Assembly (NCBI RefSeq): GCF_013155125.1 | Contig: NZ_CP053564.1 | Location: 6,455,501-6,519,500, forward strand | DNA from: Pseudonocardia broussonetiae | GTDB taxonomy: Bacteria; Actinomycetota; Actinomycetes; Mycobacteriales; Pseudonocardiaceae | Length of the DNA: 64,000 nt | Direction: 5' to 3' | In this document: positions 16,462 through 25,647 of the stretch, one piece after another | Position numbering within the stretch: position 1 is the stretch's first letter | How the letters are laid out: the number at the start of each line of letters is the position of its first letter | Program-made: the position numbers and the translations under genes | Notes under the pieces: model-generated | Told to the model about the DNA's origin: nothing | The model's database searches: none | The model's input: only the letters and a program-made list of their open reading frames with translations

Positions 16462-18108
16462 TCAGGCGCCGCTCAGGTCCACCACCTCGAGCGCGCCGCC
16501 GTCGGCGTGGCGGCGGCGCAGCGTCCGCTTGTCGAGCTTGCCCACGCTGGTGCGGGGCAGCTCGGTGACGAACGCCCAGCGCTCGGGCACCCACCAGCGG
16601 GGCACCCGCTCGAACAGGAAGTCGCGCAGGGCGGCCGCGTCGGCCCCGGTCCGGGTGACGACGACGGCGAGCGGGCGCTCGTCCCAGCGCGGGTCCGGCA
16701 CGCCGATCACCGCCGCCTCGACGACGTCGGGGTGGGCCACCAGCAGGTCCTCCAGCGCGGCCGAGGCGATCCACTCCCCGCCCGACTTGATGACGTCCTT
16801 GGCCCGGTCGGTGATCTTGAAGAAGCCGGTGCGGTTGATGACGCCGACGTCGCCGGTGCGCAGCCAGCCGTCCGGGGAGAACCGCTGGTCGGCGTCCTCC
16901 CCCTGCAGTCCGAGGTAGGAGCCGGTGACCCACGGGCCGCGGACCTCCAGCTCCCCGACGGCCACGCCGTCGCGCGCCACGACCTCGCCCTCGGGCGACA
17001 CCGCCCGCATCTCCACGCCGGGCAGCAGCCGGCCCGACCAGTGGCGCCACGGCGTCGAGGGGTCGTCGAGCTCGGCCCCGGGCGCCCGCGCGACGCCGCC
17101 CCACGGGCTCGTCTCGGTCATCCCCCAGCCCTGCACCAGCTCCACGCCGAACTCCGTGGCGTACCGCTCGATGAGCGCGGGCGGCACCGAGGACCCGGCC
17201 GACACGACCAGGCGCAGCGACGCGAGGTCGACGCCGGGCTCGCGCGCGAGCTGCGACCAGATCAGCGGCACCCCGACCGCGACGGTCGGCCGGGTCGCGG
17301 CCACCGCGGCGGCCAGGGCGGGCGGGCTCACCGTGCGCCCGGGCAGGACGAGCCCGGCGCCGGTGAGCGCGGCGGCGTGCGGCAGGCCCCAGCCGTTGAC
17401 GTGGAACATCGGCGTGACCTGCAGGACCAGGTCGCGGTCCGACAGCGCCATCGCGGGCCCGCCGCTGATCGTCAGCGCGTTGAGCCAGATCGAGCGGTGG
17501 CTGTAGACCACGCCCTTGGGCAGGCCCGTCGTGCCGGTCGTGTAGCTGATCCCGGCCGGCGCCCGCTCGCCGAGCTCGGGCCAGTCGACCTCCGTCCCGG
17601 GCGGTGCGAGCAGCTCCTCGTAGGACAGCTCCCCCGGCTCGACCGCCTCGCCGACCACCACGACCGTGCGCAGGAGGGGCATCCGCGGCAGCAGCGGGCG
17701 GACCCGCTCCAGGAGGTCGGGATCGGCGATCAGCACCGTGTCGGCGGCGTCGTTGACGACGAACACCAGCTGGTCGTCGGACAGCCGCGCGTTCACCAGG
17801 TGCAGCGCCGCGCCCATCGCCGGCACCGCGAAGAAGACCTCGAGGTGGGTGCGGTGGTTCCAGCACAGGCTCGCGACGCGGTCGCCCGGCGCGACGCCGG
17901 TGGCGGCGAGGCCCGCGGCGAGCCGGGTGGCCCGCTCCACCGTCGCCCCGAGCGTCGACCGGTCGACGACGACGCCGTCGCGGCAGGTCAGCACCGGCGC
18001 GTCGGGGTGCACGTCGCGCGCGTGCCGCAGCATCGCCGACACCGTGAGCGGGAAGTCCTGCATGGTGCTCAGCAGGCGGGTGCCCGCCGGGCCGGCCGCG
18101 GCCGTCAT
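16462..18108 (-). CDS. AMP-dependent acyl-CoA synthetase (fatty-acid CoA ligase type)
   Basis: 548 residues. The ANL-superfamily P-loop signature 'SYTTGTTGLPKGVVYSHRS' lies near 175-193, 'GWGMTETSPWG' is the A5 motif, 'GWLRTGDVGVIN' holds the ribose-binding Asp and the C-terminal 'PRTSVGKLDKRTL' carries the catalytic Lys. It activates a carboxylic acid to acyl-adenylate and acyl-CoA; 'MFHVNGWGLPHAAALTGAGLVLPG' is typical of medium/long-chain ligases (FadD/AlkK-like). Its ATG overlaps the stop of the upstream ligase gene by four bases (ATGA), indicating translational coupling. It is the last gene of the operon that starts at 21016. Confidence 0.9.
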   Translation of the reverse strand: MTAAAGPAGTRLLSTMQDFPLTVSAMLRHARDVHPDAPVLTCRDGVVVDRSTLGATVERATRLAAGLAATGVAPGDRVASLCWNHRTHLEVFFAVPAMGAALHLVNARLSDDQLVFVVNDAADTVLIADPDLLERVRPLLPRMPLLRTVVVVGEAVEPGELSYEELLAPPGTEVDWPELGERAPAGISYTTGTTGLPKGVVYSHRSIWLNALTISGGPAMALSDRDLVLQVTPMFHVNGWGLPHAAALTGAGLVLPGRTVSPPALAAAVAATRPTVAVGVPLIWSQLAREPGVDLASLRLVVSAGSSVPPALIERYATEFGVELVQGWGMTETSPWGGVARAPGAELDDPSTPWRHWSGRLLPGVEMRAVSPEGEVVARDGVAVGELEVRGPWVTGSYLGLQGEDADQRFSPDGWLRTGDVGVINRTGFFKITDRAKDVIKSGGEWIASAALEDLLVAHPDVVEAAVIGVPDPRWDERPLAVVVTRTGADAAALRDFLFERVPRWWVPERWAFVTELPRTSVGKLDKRTLRRRHADGGALEVVDLSGA

Positions 18109-19739
18109 GCCGGCGCCACCGCGGCGGCGCGCTCCCGGTCGCGCTCCCGCTCCCGGTCGCGCAGCGCCTTGCGCAGGATCTTCCCCGACGGCGACTTGGG
18201 GATCGCGTCGAGGAACTCCACCCGCCGCACCTTCTTGTAGGGCGCGACCCGCTGCGCGACCAGCGCCATCACCTCGTCGGCGCCGAGGTCGCCGTGGCCG
18301 TCCCGGCGCACGACGAACGCCTTGGGCACCTCGTCGCCCAGGCCGTCGACGACACCGATCACGGCGGCGTCGGCCACGGCGTCGATCCCGAGCAGCACGG
18401 CCTCCAGCTCCGCCGGCGCGATCTGGTAGCCCTTGTACTTGATCAGCTCCTTGAGCCGGTCGACGACGTGGAACACGTCGCCGCGCAGCTCGACGAGGTC
18501 GCCGGTGTGCAGGAACCCGTCCTCGTCGACGGCCGCGGCCGTGGCGCCCGGGTTGTTGAGGTAGCCCCGCATGATGTTCGGGCCGCGGCACCACAGCTCC
18601 CCGCGCTCCCCCGGGGCGACGTCCTCGCCGGTGCCCGGGTCGACGACGCGCGCCTCCACACCGGCCATGAGCACCCCGATCGAGCCCACGTCGACGTCGG
18701 GGCGGTCCTGCGGGATGCCGTGCGTGCAGGGGCTGGACTCGGTGAGCCCGTAGCCCTGCAGCATCGCGGCGTCCAGCCGCGCGGCGACGGCCCGGCCGAG
18801 GTCGGCGTCCAGCGGCGCCGCCGCGGAGCAGATGATCGCGACGCTGCGGAGGTCGTGCTCGTCGACCAGCGGGCTCTTCGCCAGCGCGACGGCGATCGGC
18901 GGGGCGATGTAGAGGTGGTCGATGCGGTGGCGCTCGATCGCCGACAGGAACCCGGCGAGCTCGAAGCGCCCCATCGTGACGACCCGGGCGCGCAGCCACA
19001 GGCCGGAGTTCATGATCCCGGTCATCGCGTAGATGTGCGACAGCGGCAGCACGGCCAGCAGCGCCGAGTCCGGCCCGACGCGGCCCAGCGGGCGCATCTG
19101 GAACAGGTTCGCCACCACGTTGCGGTGGGTGAGCATGACGCCCTTGGGCAGGCCGGTCGTGCCCGACGAGTAGGGCAGCACGGCCAGGTCGCCGGGCCCG
19201 GTGCCGGGGTCGGGCGCGGGGGCCGTCGTGGCCGTCAGCTCGTCGAGGGCGACCTCGGGGAGCGGGCCGGTGGACCCGTCCGTACCGGTGGAGCCCTCTG
19301 CGCGGCCCAGCACGACCAGGAACCGCACCCCGGACGCGGCGGCGGCCTCCCGCGCGCACGGCAGGCCCTGCTCGGAGGTGACGAGCACCGTCGCGGCGGA
19401 GTCGCGCAGCTGGTGGGCGAGCTCGCGGGCGGTGTACATCGCGTTGGCGGGCGAGACCACCCCGCCCGCGGCCAGCACGCCGTAGAACGCCACCGGGTAC
19501 TCCGGGCTGTTCGGCGCGTAGAGGCCGACGACGTCGCCGGGGCCCACGCCGCGCTCGGCCAGCCCGGCGGCGACCCGCCCGATGACCGCCACCAGCTCCC
19601 CGTAGGTGTAGCCGCGGCCGGTCGCGGCGTCGAGGACCGCGGGCCGGTCGGCGTCGGCGGGGTCGAGGTCGCCGAACAGGAACTCGGTCAGCGACACGTC
19701 GGGGACGACGGGGTCGGGGTAGGCACTGCGCACGATCAT
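18105..19739 (-). CDS. AMP-dependent acyl-CoA ligase (4-coumarate-CoA ligase-like)
   Basis: 544 residues from ATG 19739, preceded by ACAGGAGC. Motifs: 'LPYSSGTTGLPKGVMLTHRN' (P-loop), 'GYGLTESSPCTHG', 'GFLHTGDLVEL' and 'KSPSGKILRKALRD' with the catalytic Lys. 'LKELIKYKGYQIAPAELEAVLL' is very like plant/bacterial 4CL-type ligases, so an aryl- or branched-acid substrate is possible. The gene following (18108) overlaps by four bases. The C-terminus ends in an Arg/Glu-rich tail ('RERERDRERAAA'). Together with the second ligase and the acyl-CoA dehydrogenases, it forms an acid-activation and beta-oxidation module. Confidence 0.9.
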   Translation of the reverse strand: MIVRSAYPDPVVPDVSLTEFLFGDLDPADADRPAVLDAATGRGYTYGELVAVIGRVAAGLAERGVGPGDVVGLYAPNSPEYPVAFYGVLAAGGVVSPANAMYTARELAHQLRDSAATVLVTSEQGLPCAREAAAASGVRFLVVLGRAEGSTGTDGSTGPLPEVALDELTATTAPAPDPGTGPGDLAVLPYSSGTTGLPKGVMLTHRNVVANLFQMRPLGRVGPDSALLAVLPLSHIYAMTGIMNSGLWLRARVVTMGRFELAGFLSAIERHRIDHLYIAPPIAVALAKSPLVDEHDLRSVAIICSAAAPLDADLGRAVAARLDAAMLQGYGLTESSPCTHGIPQDRPDVDVGSIGVLMAGVEARVVDPGTGEDVAPGERGELWCRGPNIMRGYLNNPGATAAAVDEDGFLHTGDLVELRGDVFHVVDRLKELIKYKGYQIAPAELEAVLLGIDAVADAAVIGVVDGLGDEVPKAFVVRRDGHGDLGADEVMALVAQRVAPYKKVRRVEFLDAIPKSPSGKILRKALRDRERERDRERAAAVAPA

Positions 19740-19804
19740 CGGTGCTCCTGTCCGGGTGGACGGCGGTCGGGGTGGACGGGGTCGGTGCTCCGGCGCACGG
19801 GTGG

Positions 19805-21016
19805 TCAGCGCCGTGCCGGGCGCGGTTCCTTGGGCAGGCCGAGCAGCATCTCGCCGACGATCCCGCGCTGGACCTGCGACGATCCGGCGTAGATCGTGCC
19901 CGCGCGGGCGTTGAGCCAGACGCTCGTCCAGGACGCGCTGGAGTTCGGCGCGCCGGGGTCGTCGGTGTGGAACCAGTTCGGCGAGGGCCGACCCGACGGG
20001 ACGAGGGCGTCGAGCCCGAGCACGTCGACCGCGAGCTCGGTGACGACCCGGTGGTACTCGCTCCACAGCAGCTTGAACGCCGCCGCGTCCGGCCCCGGCT
20101 CCTGCCCGGCGACGAGGCGGGCCGCGGTGCGCAGCCCGTGGCAGCGCAGCTGCTCGACCTGCACGTGGCAGCGGGCCAGCCGCAGGCGCACGTCCGGGTC
20201 GGCGCCCAGGCCGCGCTCGCGAACCAGCTCGACGAGGCGGCGCAGCTCGTTGCGGAAGCGGATCGGGGCGTGCAGGGCGGTCTCACCGCGCTCGAACCCG
20301 AGCAGCGTCATCGCGACCGTCCAGCCCTGGTTGAGCTCGCCGACCACCAGGTCGGCCCCGGTCGTCGCGCCGTCGAAGAAGACCTCGTTGAAGTCGCTGT
20401 CGCCGGTGATGTTGCGGATCGGGCGGACCTCGACGCCGGGCTGGTCCAGCGGGACCAGCAGCATGCTGATCCCCCGGTGCGCCGGGGCGGCGGGGTCGGT
20501 GCGGGCGAGGACGAACATCCAGTTGGCCCGGTGCGCGCCCGACGACCACAGCTTCTGCCCGTGCAGCACCCACCGGTCGCCCTCGCGCACCGCGCGCAGG
20601 GCGAGGGCGGCGAGGTCGGAGCCGGCGCCGGGCTCGGAGAAGCCCTGGGCGAAGACGTACTCGCCGGAGACGATCCGGGGCAGGAACCGCTCGAGCAGTG
20701 CGGGCGGCGACCAGCGCAGCATCGTGTTGCCCAGCATGCTGATCCCGAAGGCGTCGTTGTCCGAGCCGAACGGGACCCCGGCCCCGGTGAGCTCCTCGAC
20801 GAGCACCACCAGCTCGGCCGGGCCGAGCCCGGCGCCGCCGTAGCGCTGCGGCCACGCGGGCGCCACCCAGCCGCGGCGGGCGAGCTCCTTGCGGGCCCGG
20901 TCGCGGAACTCCGCGTGCGCCGCGCCGTCGAGCTCGCCGATCCCGCGCCACCCCGCGGGGACGAGCTCGGCGACGAACGCCCGGACCTCGTCGCGGAAGT
21001 CCCGTCGTTCCGTCAC
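19805..21016 (-). CDS. acyl-CoA dehydrogenase family protein
   Basis: 403 residues, normal for ACADs. It contains 'WVAPAWPQRYGGAGLGPAELVVLVEE', the substrate/FAD segment 'FAQGFSEPGAGSDLAALALRA' and the end 'TIYAGSSQVQRGIVGEMLLGLPKEPR', where ACADs bind the adenine of FAD. It introduces an alpha-beta double bond into an acyl-CoA. GTG 21016 is preceded by GGAGGC. The gene is divergent from a second ACAD (GTG 21120); the pair resembles the paired small/large FadE-like heterodimers found in actinobacterial sterol or branched-acid pathways (inference). A strong promoter element (21052-21084) lies upstream. Confidence 0.9.
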   Translation of the reverse strand: MTERRDFRDEVRAFVAELVPAGWRGIGELDGAAHAEFRDRARKELARRGWVAPAWPQRYGGAGLGPAELVVLVEELTGAGVPFGSDNDAFGISMLGNTMLRWSPPALLERFLPRIVSGEYVFAQGFSEPGAGSDLAALALRAVREGDRWVLHGQKLWSSGAHRANWMFVLARTDPAAPAHRGISMLLVPLDQPGVEVRPIRNITGDSDFNEVFFDGATTGADLVVGELNQGWTVAMTLLGFERGETALHAPIRFRNELRRLVELVRERGLGADPDVRLRLARCHVQVEQLRCHGLRTAARLVAGQEPGPDAAAFKLLWSEYHRVVTELAVDVLGLDALVPSGRPSPNWFHTDDPGAPNSSASWTSVWLNARAGTIYAGSSQVQRGIVGEMLLGLPKEPRPARR

Positions 21017-21051
21017 CGCTGCCTCCGACGCTGGTTGACTGCCTGGAGCAC

Positions 21052-21084
21052 TAGAGTTGCGTATTCGGACTCAATGGTCAATGC
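21052..21084 (-). promoter_or_regulatory. promoter / operator element shared with 26215-26247
   Basis: Read on the minus strand this is TTGACC-N17-AACTCT upstream of the acyl-CoA dehydrogenase operon. The whole 33-bp stretch matches the element upstream of the SRPBCC operon (26215-26247) at 24 of 33 positions without a gap, including nine identical bases TAGAGTTGC (plus strand) at one end. This is far more than two promoters would share, so a common regulator probably binds here. On the other strand, TTGACT at 21035-21040 may serve the divergent dehydrogenase gene. Confidence 0.55.
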
Positions 21085-21119
21085 TCCATCGCGACGTCGG
21101 ACACACGCCGGGAGCGCCC

Positions 21120-22253
21120 GTGACGCAGGACCTCGCACCACACGACCACCCGCCCTACGGGACGCCCACCGAGGAGCAGGCCGCGCTGGCCGACGCCGTC
21201 CGGCGGGCCTTCGCCGACGCGACCGCGCGCCGCCCGGTGCCGCCGCGCCACGACGCGCTGCCCGTCGCGCTCGACGCCGACCTGTGGGCCGCGCTCGCCG
21301 GGATGGACCTGCTCGGACTCGGCGTGCCCGAGGCCTCCGGCGGGTCCGGCGGCGGGGTGCAGGACCTGTGCGTGCTGCTGGAGGAGGCCGGCGCCGCGGT
21401 GGCCGCGGTCCCCGCGCTGGGCACGGCCGTCGTCACCTCGGTGCTGGCCCACGCACCCGACGCGCGCGGCGTGCTGGACGCCGTGGTCGCCGGGACGCTC
21501 GTGGTCACCCCGGCCTGGGAGACGTTCCCCGCCGCGGTCGTGCCGCAGGCCCGGGCCGGTGCGCTGGCGCTCGCCGACGGCACCGTGCGGGGTCAGCTCG
21601 CCGCCGTGCCGTTCGGGGCCGACGGCGACCTGGCCCTGGCCTGCGCCAGCCGCGACGGCGCGCCGGTCGCGGTGCTGCTCGACCTGCGCGCCGACGGCGT
21701 CACCCGCACGGCGGTCCCGGCCCTGGACCTCGGGGAGCCGGTGGCGGCGGTGCGGGTGGACGGGGTCGCGCCGGAGCTCGTGCTGGACGACGGGGGCCTG
21801 GACGCCGGGCTGCCCGTCGCCCGCCTGCTCGTCCTCGCCGCCGCCGAGCTCGTGGGTACGGCGCGCCGCGCGCTCGACGACGCCGTCGCCCACGCGCAGG
21901 TGCGCACCCAGTTCGGACGGCCGATCGGGTCGTTCCAGGCCCTCAAGCACCTGCTGGCCGACCGGTTCGTCGACCTCGACGCGGCGCGCCTGCTCGTCCG
22001 CGACGCAGCGCTGCTGCTCGACCTCGGCAGGTCCGACCGGAGTGCCGACGCCGCCGCCCGCACCGCGCTCGTGGCCGCGATGGAGAGCGCCCACGCCGCG
22101 GCCCGCGACGGCCTGCAGGTGCACGGCGGCATCGGCTTCACCTGGGAGCAGACCTCGCACGTGCTGGTGCGCCGGGCCCGGGCGCGGCGGACGGTGTTCG
22201 GTCCGCCGGCCCGGGTGCTCGACGCCCTGGCCGGGCACGTGCTCGCTCCCTGA
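21120..22253 (+). CDS. acyl-CoA dehydrogenase family protein (second subunit type)
   Basis: 377 residues from GTG 21120 (GGGAG upstream); an earlier in-frame start at 21057 would run through the shared promoter region and is rejected. The C-terminal half is recognisable: 'RTQFGRPIGSFQALKHLLADRFVDLDAARLLVRDAALLLD' and 'LQVHGGIGFTWEQTSHVLVRRARARRTVFG'. The N-terminal half is more divergent, as seen in the partner subunits of alpha2beta2 ACADs that supply only part of the FAD site. It is divergent from the full ACAD at 21016 and probably pairs with it (inference). Confidence 0.88.
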   Translation: MTQDLAPHDHPPYGTPTEEQAALADAVRRAFADATARRPVPPRHDALPVALDADLWAALAGMDLLGLGVPEASGGSGGGVQDLCVLLEEAGAAVAAVPALGTAVVTSVLAHAPDARGVLDAVVAGTLVVTPAWETFPAAVVPQARAGALALADGTVRGQLAAVPFGADGDLALACASRDGAPVAVLLDLRADGVTRTAVPALDLGEPVAAVRVDGVAPELVLDDGGLDAGLPVARLLVLAAAELVGTARRALDDAVAHAQVRTQFGRPIGSFQALKHLLADRFVDLDAARLLVRDAALLLDLGRSDRSADAAARTALVAAMESAHAAARDGLQVHGGIGFTWEQTSHVLVRRARARRTVFGPPARVLDALAGHVLAP

Positions 22254-22268
22254 GGAGCGGGCGCCGCG

Positions 22269-24596
22269 TCAGGCCCCCGCCGCCACCGCCTCCCGGACGC
22301 GCGCCCGGGCGCTCTCCGCCGCGGCGCACTCGTCCGCGGTGGCCGGCTCCAGGCGCACCTTGACGTCCTTGTGGTGCGGGGTGCCGGCGATCGGGTCGCG
22401 GTCGGCCGCGATCGTGATCAAGTTGATCCGCGGCCCGTCGACGACCCGGCCCCCGTGCCCGTCCGGGTAGGACATGCCGTAGCCGTGCGGCAGCGACACC
22501 TGCATCGGGCGCATCCGCTCGTCGGGCTCGGCCCGCACGACGATCCGGCCGGCCGCCGTCACGACGGCCACCCAGTCCCCCGCGGCGGCGCCGACGGCGG
22601 CGAGGTCCTCCTCGCGCACGCGCAGCGCGCCGTCCGGGTCGCTGCGCCGCCAGGCGGGCGCCCGCAGGATCTGGTTGGCGTTGTGCGTCCGGCGCTGCCC
22701 GTTGACCAGGGAGAACGGGTACTCGGGGTCGGGCGCGTCGGCCGCGGGGTCGAGCCGCCCGAGCCAGTCCAGCAGCTCGGGGAGGTCGAGCCGGACGCGC
22801 TCGCGCCGCACCAGCTCCCACACCTCGTCCCACTCGTGCGCGGAGAAGACGGTGCCGCTGGGGTCGGTCAGGATGCGGCGGAAGAGCTCCTCGCCGAGCG
22901 CGGGCCCGTCGAGGTCGACGTCCAGGCCGCGGCGGACCGCCCGCGGCATGGTCCTCGCCGCCCGGTGGCTCGCCGCCCACAGCGGGGCCATCGCGGCGGC
23001 GCCGTCGGGCAGGGTCGCGCCGAGGGTGCGGTAGAGCAGCACCGGCGCGATCTCGGACAGGCCCGGGTGGGTGGCCATCACCGCGCCGGCCGCGGCGAGC
23101 AGCCGCCCGCGGTCGGTGCGCGCGACCTCCGTCAGCTCGGCGAGCACCTCCGGCCCGGGCAGCACCCCCAGCTCCTCGAACAGCCGCGCGTAGATCTCGG
23201 CCTCGACGAGCGTGCCGGGCAGCGGGTCGAGCAGCGGGCGGCGGACGTGGAAGACGTTGTGCGGCCACTCGAACGTGAAGAGCGTGAACTCCCACTTCTC
23301 GTGCTGCGCCGCGGCCGGCAGGACGTAGTCGGCCTGCGCGGCCGACTCGGTGAACGCCACGTCGACCACCACCGACAGCTCGGCCGCCCGCAGCGCCTCC
23401 TCCACCTCCGCGGAGTTTCCGTAGGTGTTGGCCGGGTTGGCCGACTCGACCCACACGACCCGCGCGCGGTGCGGGTGCTCGCTCAGCACCTCCTCGGCCA
23501 GCGTGCTGGCCGGCAGCAGCCCGCCGATGTAGCGGTAGCCGGTGACCTCCGACCGGCGCCCGCCGGTGCTGTTGCCCCACAGCGGCGCGAGCCAGGTGTG
23601 CAGGTTGTTGGTGCCCCGGCGGCCGAAGTTGCCGGTGAGCAGGAACAGCAGCTTCTCCAGGTAGCTGTTCAGCGTCGAGTTGCGGCCCTGCTGGACGCCC
23701 AGCTCGACCCGCACGGTCATCGCGCGGGCGGCCAGGACCATGTCGACGGCCCGCTCGACGTCGGCGCGCCCGAGCCCGGTGTGCGCCACGAACGCGTCGA
23801 CGGGCACGCGTGCGAACACCGCGGCGACCTCGGCGAAGCCGTCGGTGCGCTCGGCGAGGAACGCGTCGTCCTGCCCGTCGCGCTCCAGGATCATCGCGAT
23901 CATCGCCGCGAGCAGGTAGGCGTCGGTGCCGGGGCGCACCGGCAGGTGCAGGTCGGCGGCGTCGGCGGTCTCGGTGCGCCGCGGGTCGATCACGATCATG
24001 CGGCGGTCGGGGTCGTTGCGCAGCGTGTTGAGCACGGTGCGGGCGTTGGGGAACCCGTGCGCCATCCACGGGTTGCAGCCGATGACCAGCAGCAGGTCGC
24101 AGTCCTCGACGCCCTCGGCGGTGTGGCAGCTCTCCGAGCCGAACATCTCGCCGTTGACGTGGAAGTCGCCGGTCTTCTCCTGCGACAGCGCGTTGAACAC
24201 GCGGTCCGAGCGCATCCACCTCATCAGCGCCGAGCCGTAGGCCCCGCCGGAGTGGTTGCCCTGCCCGCCGCCGCCGACGTAGGCGAACGAGCCGGGACGG
24301 CCCGCGGCCGCGTCGGCGTCACGCACCGCCGTGAGCCGCTCCGCGATCTCCGACAGCGCGGTGGGCCAGTCGACGCGCTCGTAGGTGCCGTCGGGACCGC
24401 GGCGCAGCGGGGAGTCGAGCCGGTCGCCGTGGTTCCCCAGCCAGGTCAGCCGCTGCGCCTTCTGGCACAGGTAGCCGCGCGAGCGCGGGTGCGCCTTGTC
24501 GCCCCGGACCCGCGTGATCGCGCGCCCGTCGAGCTGCACCTCCAGCCCGCAGTTCACGTAGCAGAGGCTGCACGCCGTCGTGTGCCACTCGCCCAT
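22269..24596 (-). CDS. molybdopterin-dependent oxidoreductase (formate dehydrogenase / Nar-like, Fe4S4)
   Basis: 775 residues of the DMSO-reductase superfamily. The N-terminal [4Fe-4S] site is Cys9, Cys12, Cys16 and Cys44 ('CSLCYVNC', 'GYLCQKAQR'). 'GGGGQGNHSGGAYGSALMRWM', 'DLLLVIGCNPWMAHGFPNARTV' and 'MIVIDPRRTETADAADLHLPVRPGTDAYLL' follow, and the C-terminal cap includes 'FSLVNGQRRTHNANQILRAP'. No selenocysteine is needed. No electron-transfer subunits or Tat twin-arginine signal are visible, so it is probably cytoplasmic and uses a soluble partner. Its ATG lies four bases after the stop of the LLM gene, so it belongs to the 26178-22269 operon. Substrate unknown. Confidence 0.88.
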   Translation of the reverse strand: MGEWHTTACSLCYVNCGLEVQLDGRAITRVRGDKAHPRSRGYLCQKAQRLTWLGNHGDRLDSPLRRGPDGTYERVDWPTALSEIAERLTAVRDADAAAGRPGSFAYVGGGGQGNHSGGAYGSALMRWMRSDRVFNALSQEKTGDFHVNGEMFGSESCHTAEGVEDCDLLLVIGCNPWMAHGFPNARTVLNTLRNDPDRRMIVIDPRRTETADAADLHLPVRPGTDAYLLAAMIAMILERDGQDDAFLAERTDGFAEVAAVFARVPVDAFVAHTGLGRADVERAVDMVLAARAMTVRVELGVQQGRNSTLNSYLEKLLFLLTGNFGRRGTNNLHTWLAPLWGNSTGGRRSEVTGYRYIGGLLPASTLAEEVLSEHPHRARVVWVESANPANTYGNSAEVEEALRAAELSVVVDVAFTESAAQADYVLPAAAQHEKWEFTLFTFEWPHNVFHVRRPLLDPLPGTLVEAEIYARLFEELGVLPGPEVLAELTEVARTDRGRLLAAAGAVMATHPGLSEIAPVLLYRTLGATLPDGAAAMAPLWAASHRAARTMPRAVRRGLDVDLDGPALGEELFRRILTDPSGTVFSAHEWDEVWELVRRERVRLDLPELLDWLGRLDPAADAPDPEYPFSLVNGQRRTHNANQILRAPAWRRSDPDGALRVREEDLAAVGAAAGDWVAVVTAAGRIVVRAEPDERMRPMQVSLPHGYGMSYPDGHGGRVVDGPRINLITIAADRDPIAGTPHHKDVKVRLEPATADECAAAESARARVREAVAAGA

Positions 24597-24599
24597 GGC

Positions 24600-25646
24600 T
24601 CAGCCCACCTCCCGGACCAGGTCCAGGGCCCGGCCGAGCGTGGTCAGGCGCTCGTCGAGGGTCTCCCCCGCCGGGTAGAGCCGGACGACGTCGACGCCCG
24701 CGTCGCGCCAGACGCCCAGCCGGGTGCGGACCATGTCCTCGGTGCCGATCAGCGTGGTGCCCAGCACCATCTCGTCGGTGACGAGCCCGGCGGCGCCGTC
24801 GCGGTCGCCGCCCTGCCAGCGCTCCCGCACGGCCGCGGCGACGTCGGCCCAGCCCTGGCGGCTGTAGGCGTCGTTGTAGTAGTTCGTGGTGGCCGAGCCC
24901 ATGCCCCCGAGGCTGAAGGCGAGCTCCTTCTTGCGCGTGGCCACCATCGCGCGCAGCGCGTCCTCGTCGGCGGCGAACGCGACCTCCGCGCCCTGGCAGA
25001 CGTCGAGGTCCTTGCGCGTGCGCCCGGCCTTCGCGAGCCCGGCGTCGAGGTGGGTGAAGTAGGCGGCGGAGCCCTCGGGGACGAAGCTCGTGCCGAGCCA
25101 GCCGTCGGCCAGCTCCCCGGTGAGCTCCAGCATCTTCGGCGACATCGTGGCCAGGAAGATCGGGAGGTCGGGCTGCGGGGCGCTCGACAGCCGCATCGGC
25201 CGGCCCTCGCCGTCGGGCAGGGGGACCGCCATCGTCCGCCCGGAGAAGCTGACCTTCTCCCCGCGCAGGGCCTGCCGGACGATCTCGATCGTCTCGCGCG
25301 TGCGCGTCATCGGCCGGGCGAACGGCACGCCGTGCAGGCCCTCGATGACCTGCGGGCCCGACGGGCCCAGCCCCAGCAGGAAGCGGCCGTCGGACATCTC
25401 GTTGAGCGTGGCCGCGGCCTGGGCGACGGCGACCGCGGTGCGGACGCCGACCTGCATGATCCCCGAGCCCAGCAGCATGCTCTGCGTGCGGCCGGCGAGG
25501 AAGCCCAGCGTCGACGGGGCGTCGGAGCCCCAGGCCTCGGCGACCCAGCAGATGTCGAGACCGAGCTTCTCGGCCTCGACGACGAAGTCGAGCGTCTCCT
25601 GCCAGGTCGCCCGCCCGGACGCCTCGACGGTGGTCGCGGTGCGCAC
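24600..25646 (-). CDS. LLM class (probably F420-dependent) oxidoreductase
   Basis: 348 residues, luciferase-like TIM barrel: 'WQETLDFVVEAEKLGLDICWVAEAWGSDAPSTLGFLAGRT', 'LGSGIMQVGVRTAVAVAQAAATLNEMSDGRFLLGLGPSGPQVIEGLHG', and the C-terminal 'GTEDMVRTRLGVWRDAGVDVVRLYPAG'. These segments resemble actinobacterial F420-dependent LLM dehydrogenases/reductases (Mer/Fgd-like). It starts with GTG directly after the SRPBCC gene (one base between) and is followed within four bases by the molybdopterin enzyme, so the three are translationally linked. It probably handles hydride transfer in the same pathway (inference). Confidence 0.88.
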   Translation of the reverse strand: MRTATTVEASGRATWQETLDFVVEAEKLGLDICWVAEAWGSDAPSTLGFLAGRTQSMLLGSGIMQVGVRTAVAVAQAAATLNEMSDGRFLLGLGPSGPQVIEGLHGVPFARPMTRTRETIEIVRQALRGEKVSFSGRTMAVPLPDGEGRPMRLSSAPQPDLPIFLATMSPKMLELTGELADGWLGTSFVPEGSAAYFTHLDAGLAKAGRTRKDLDVCQGAEVAFAADEDALRAMVATRKKELAFSLGGMGSATTNYYNDAYSRQGWADVAAAVRERWQGGDRDGAAGLVTDEMVLGTTLIGTEDMVRTRLGVWRDAGVDVVRLYPAGETLDERLTTLGRALDLVREVG

Positions 25647-25647
25647 C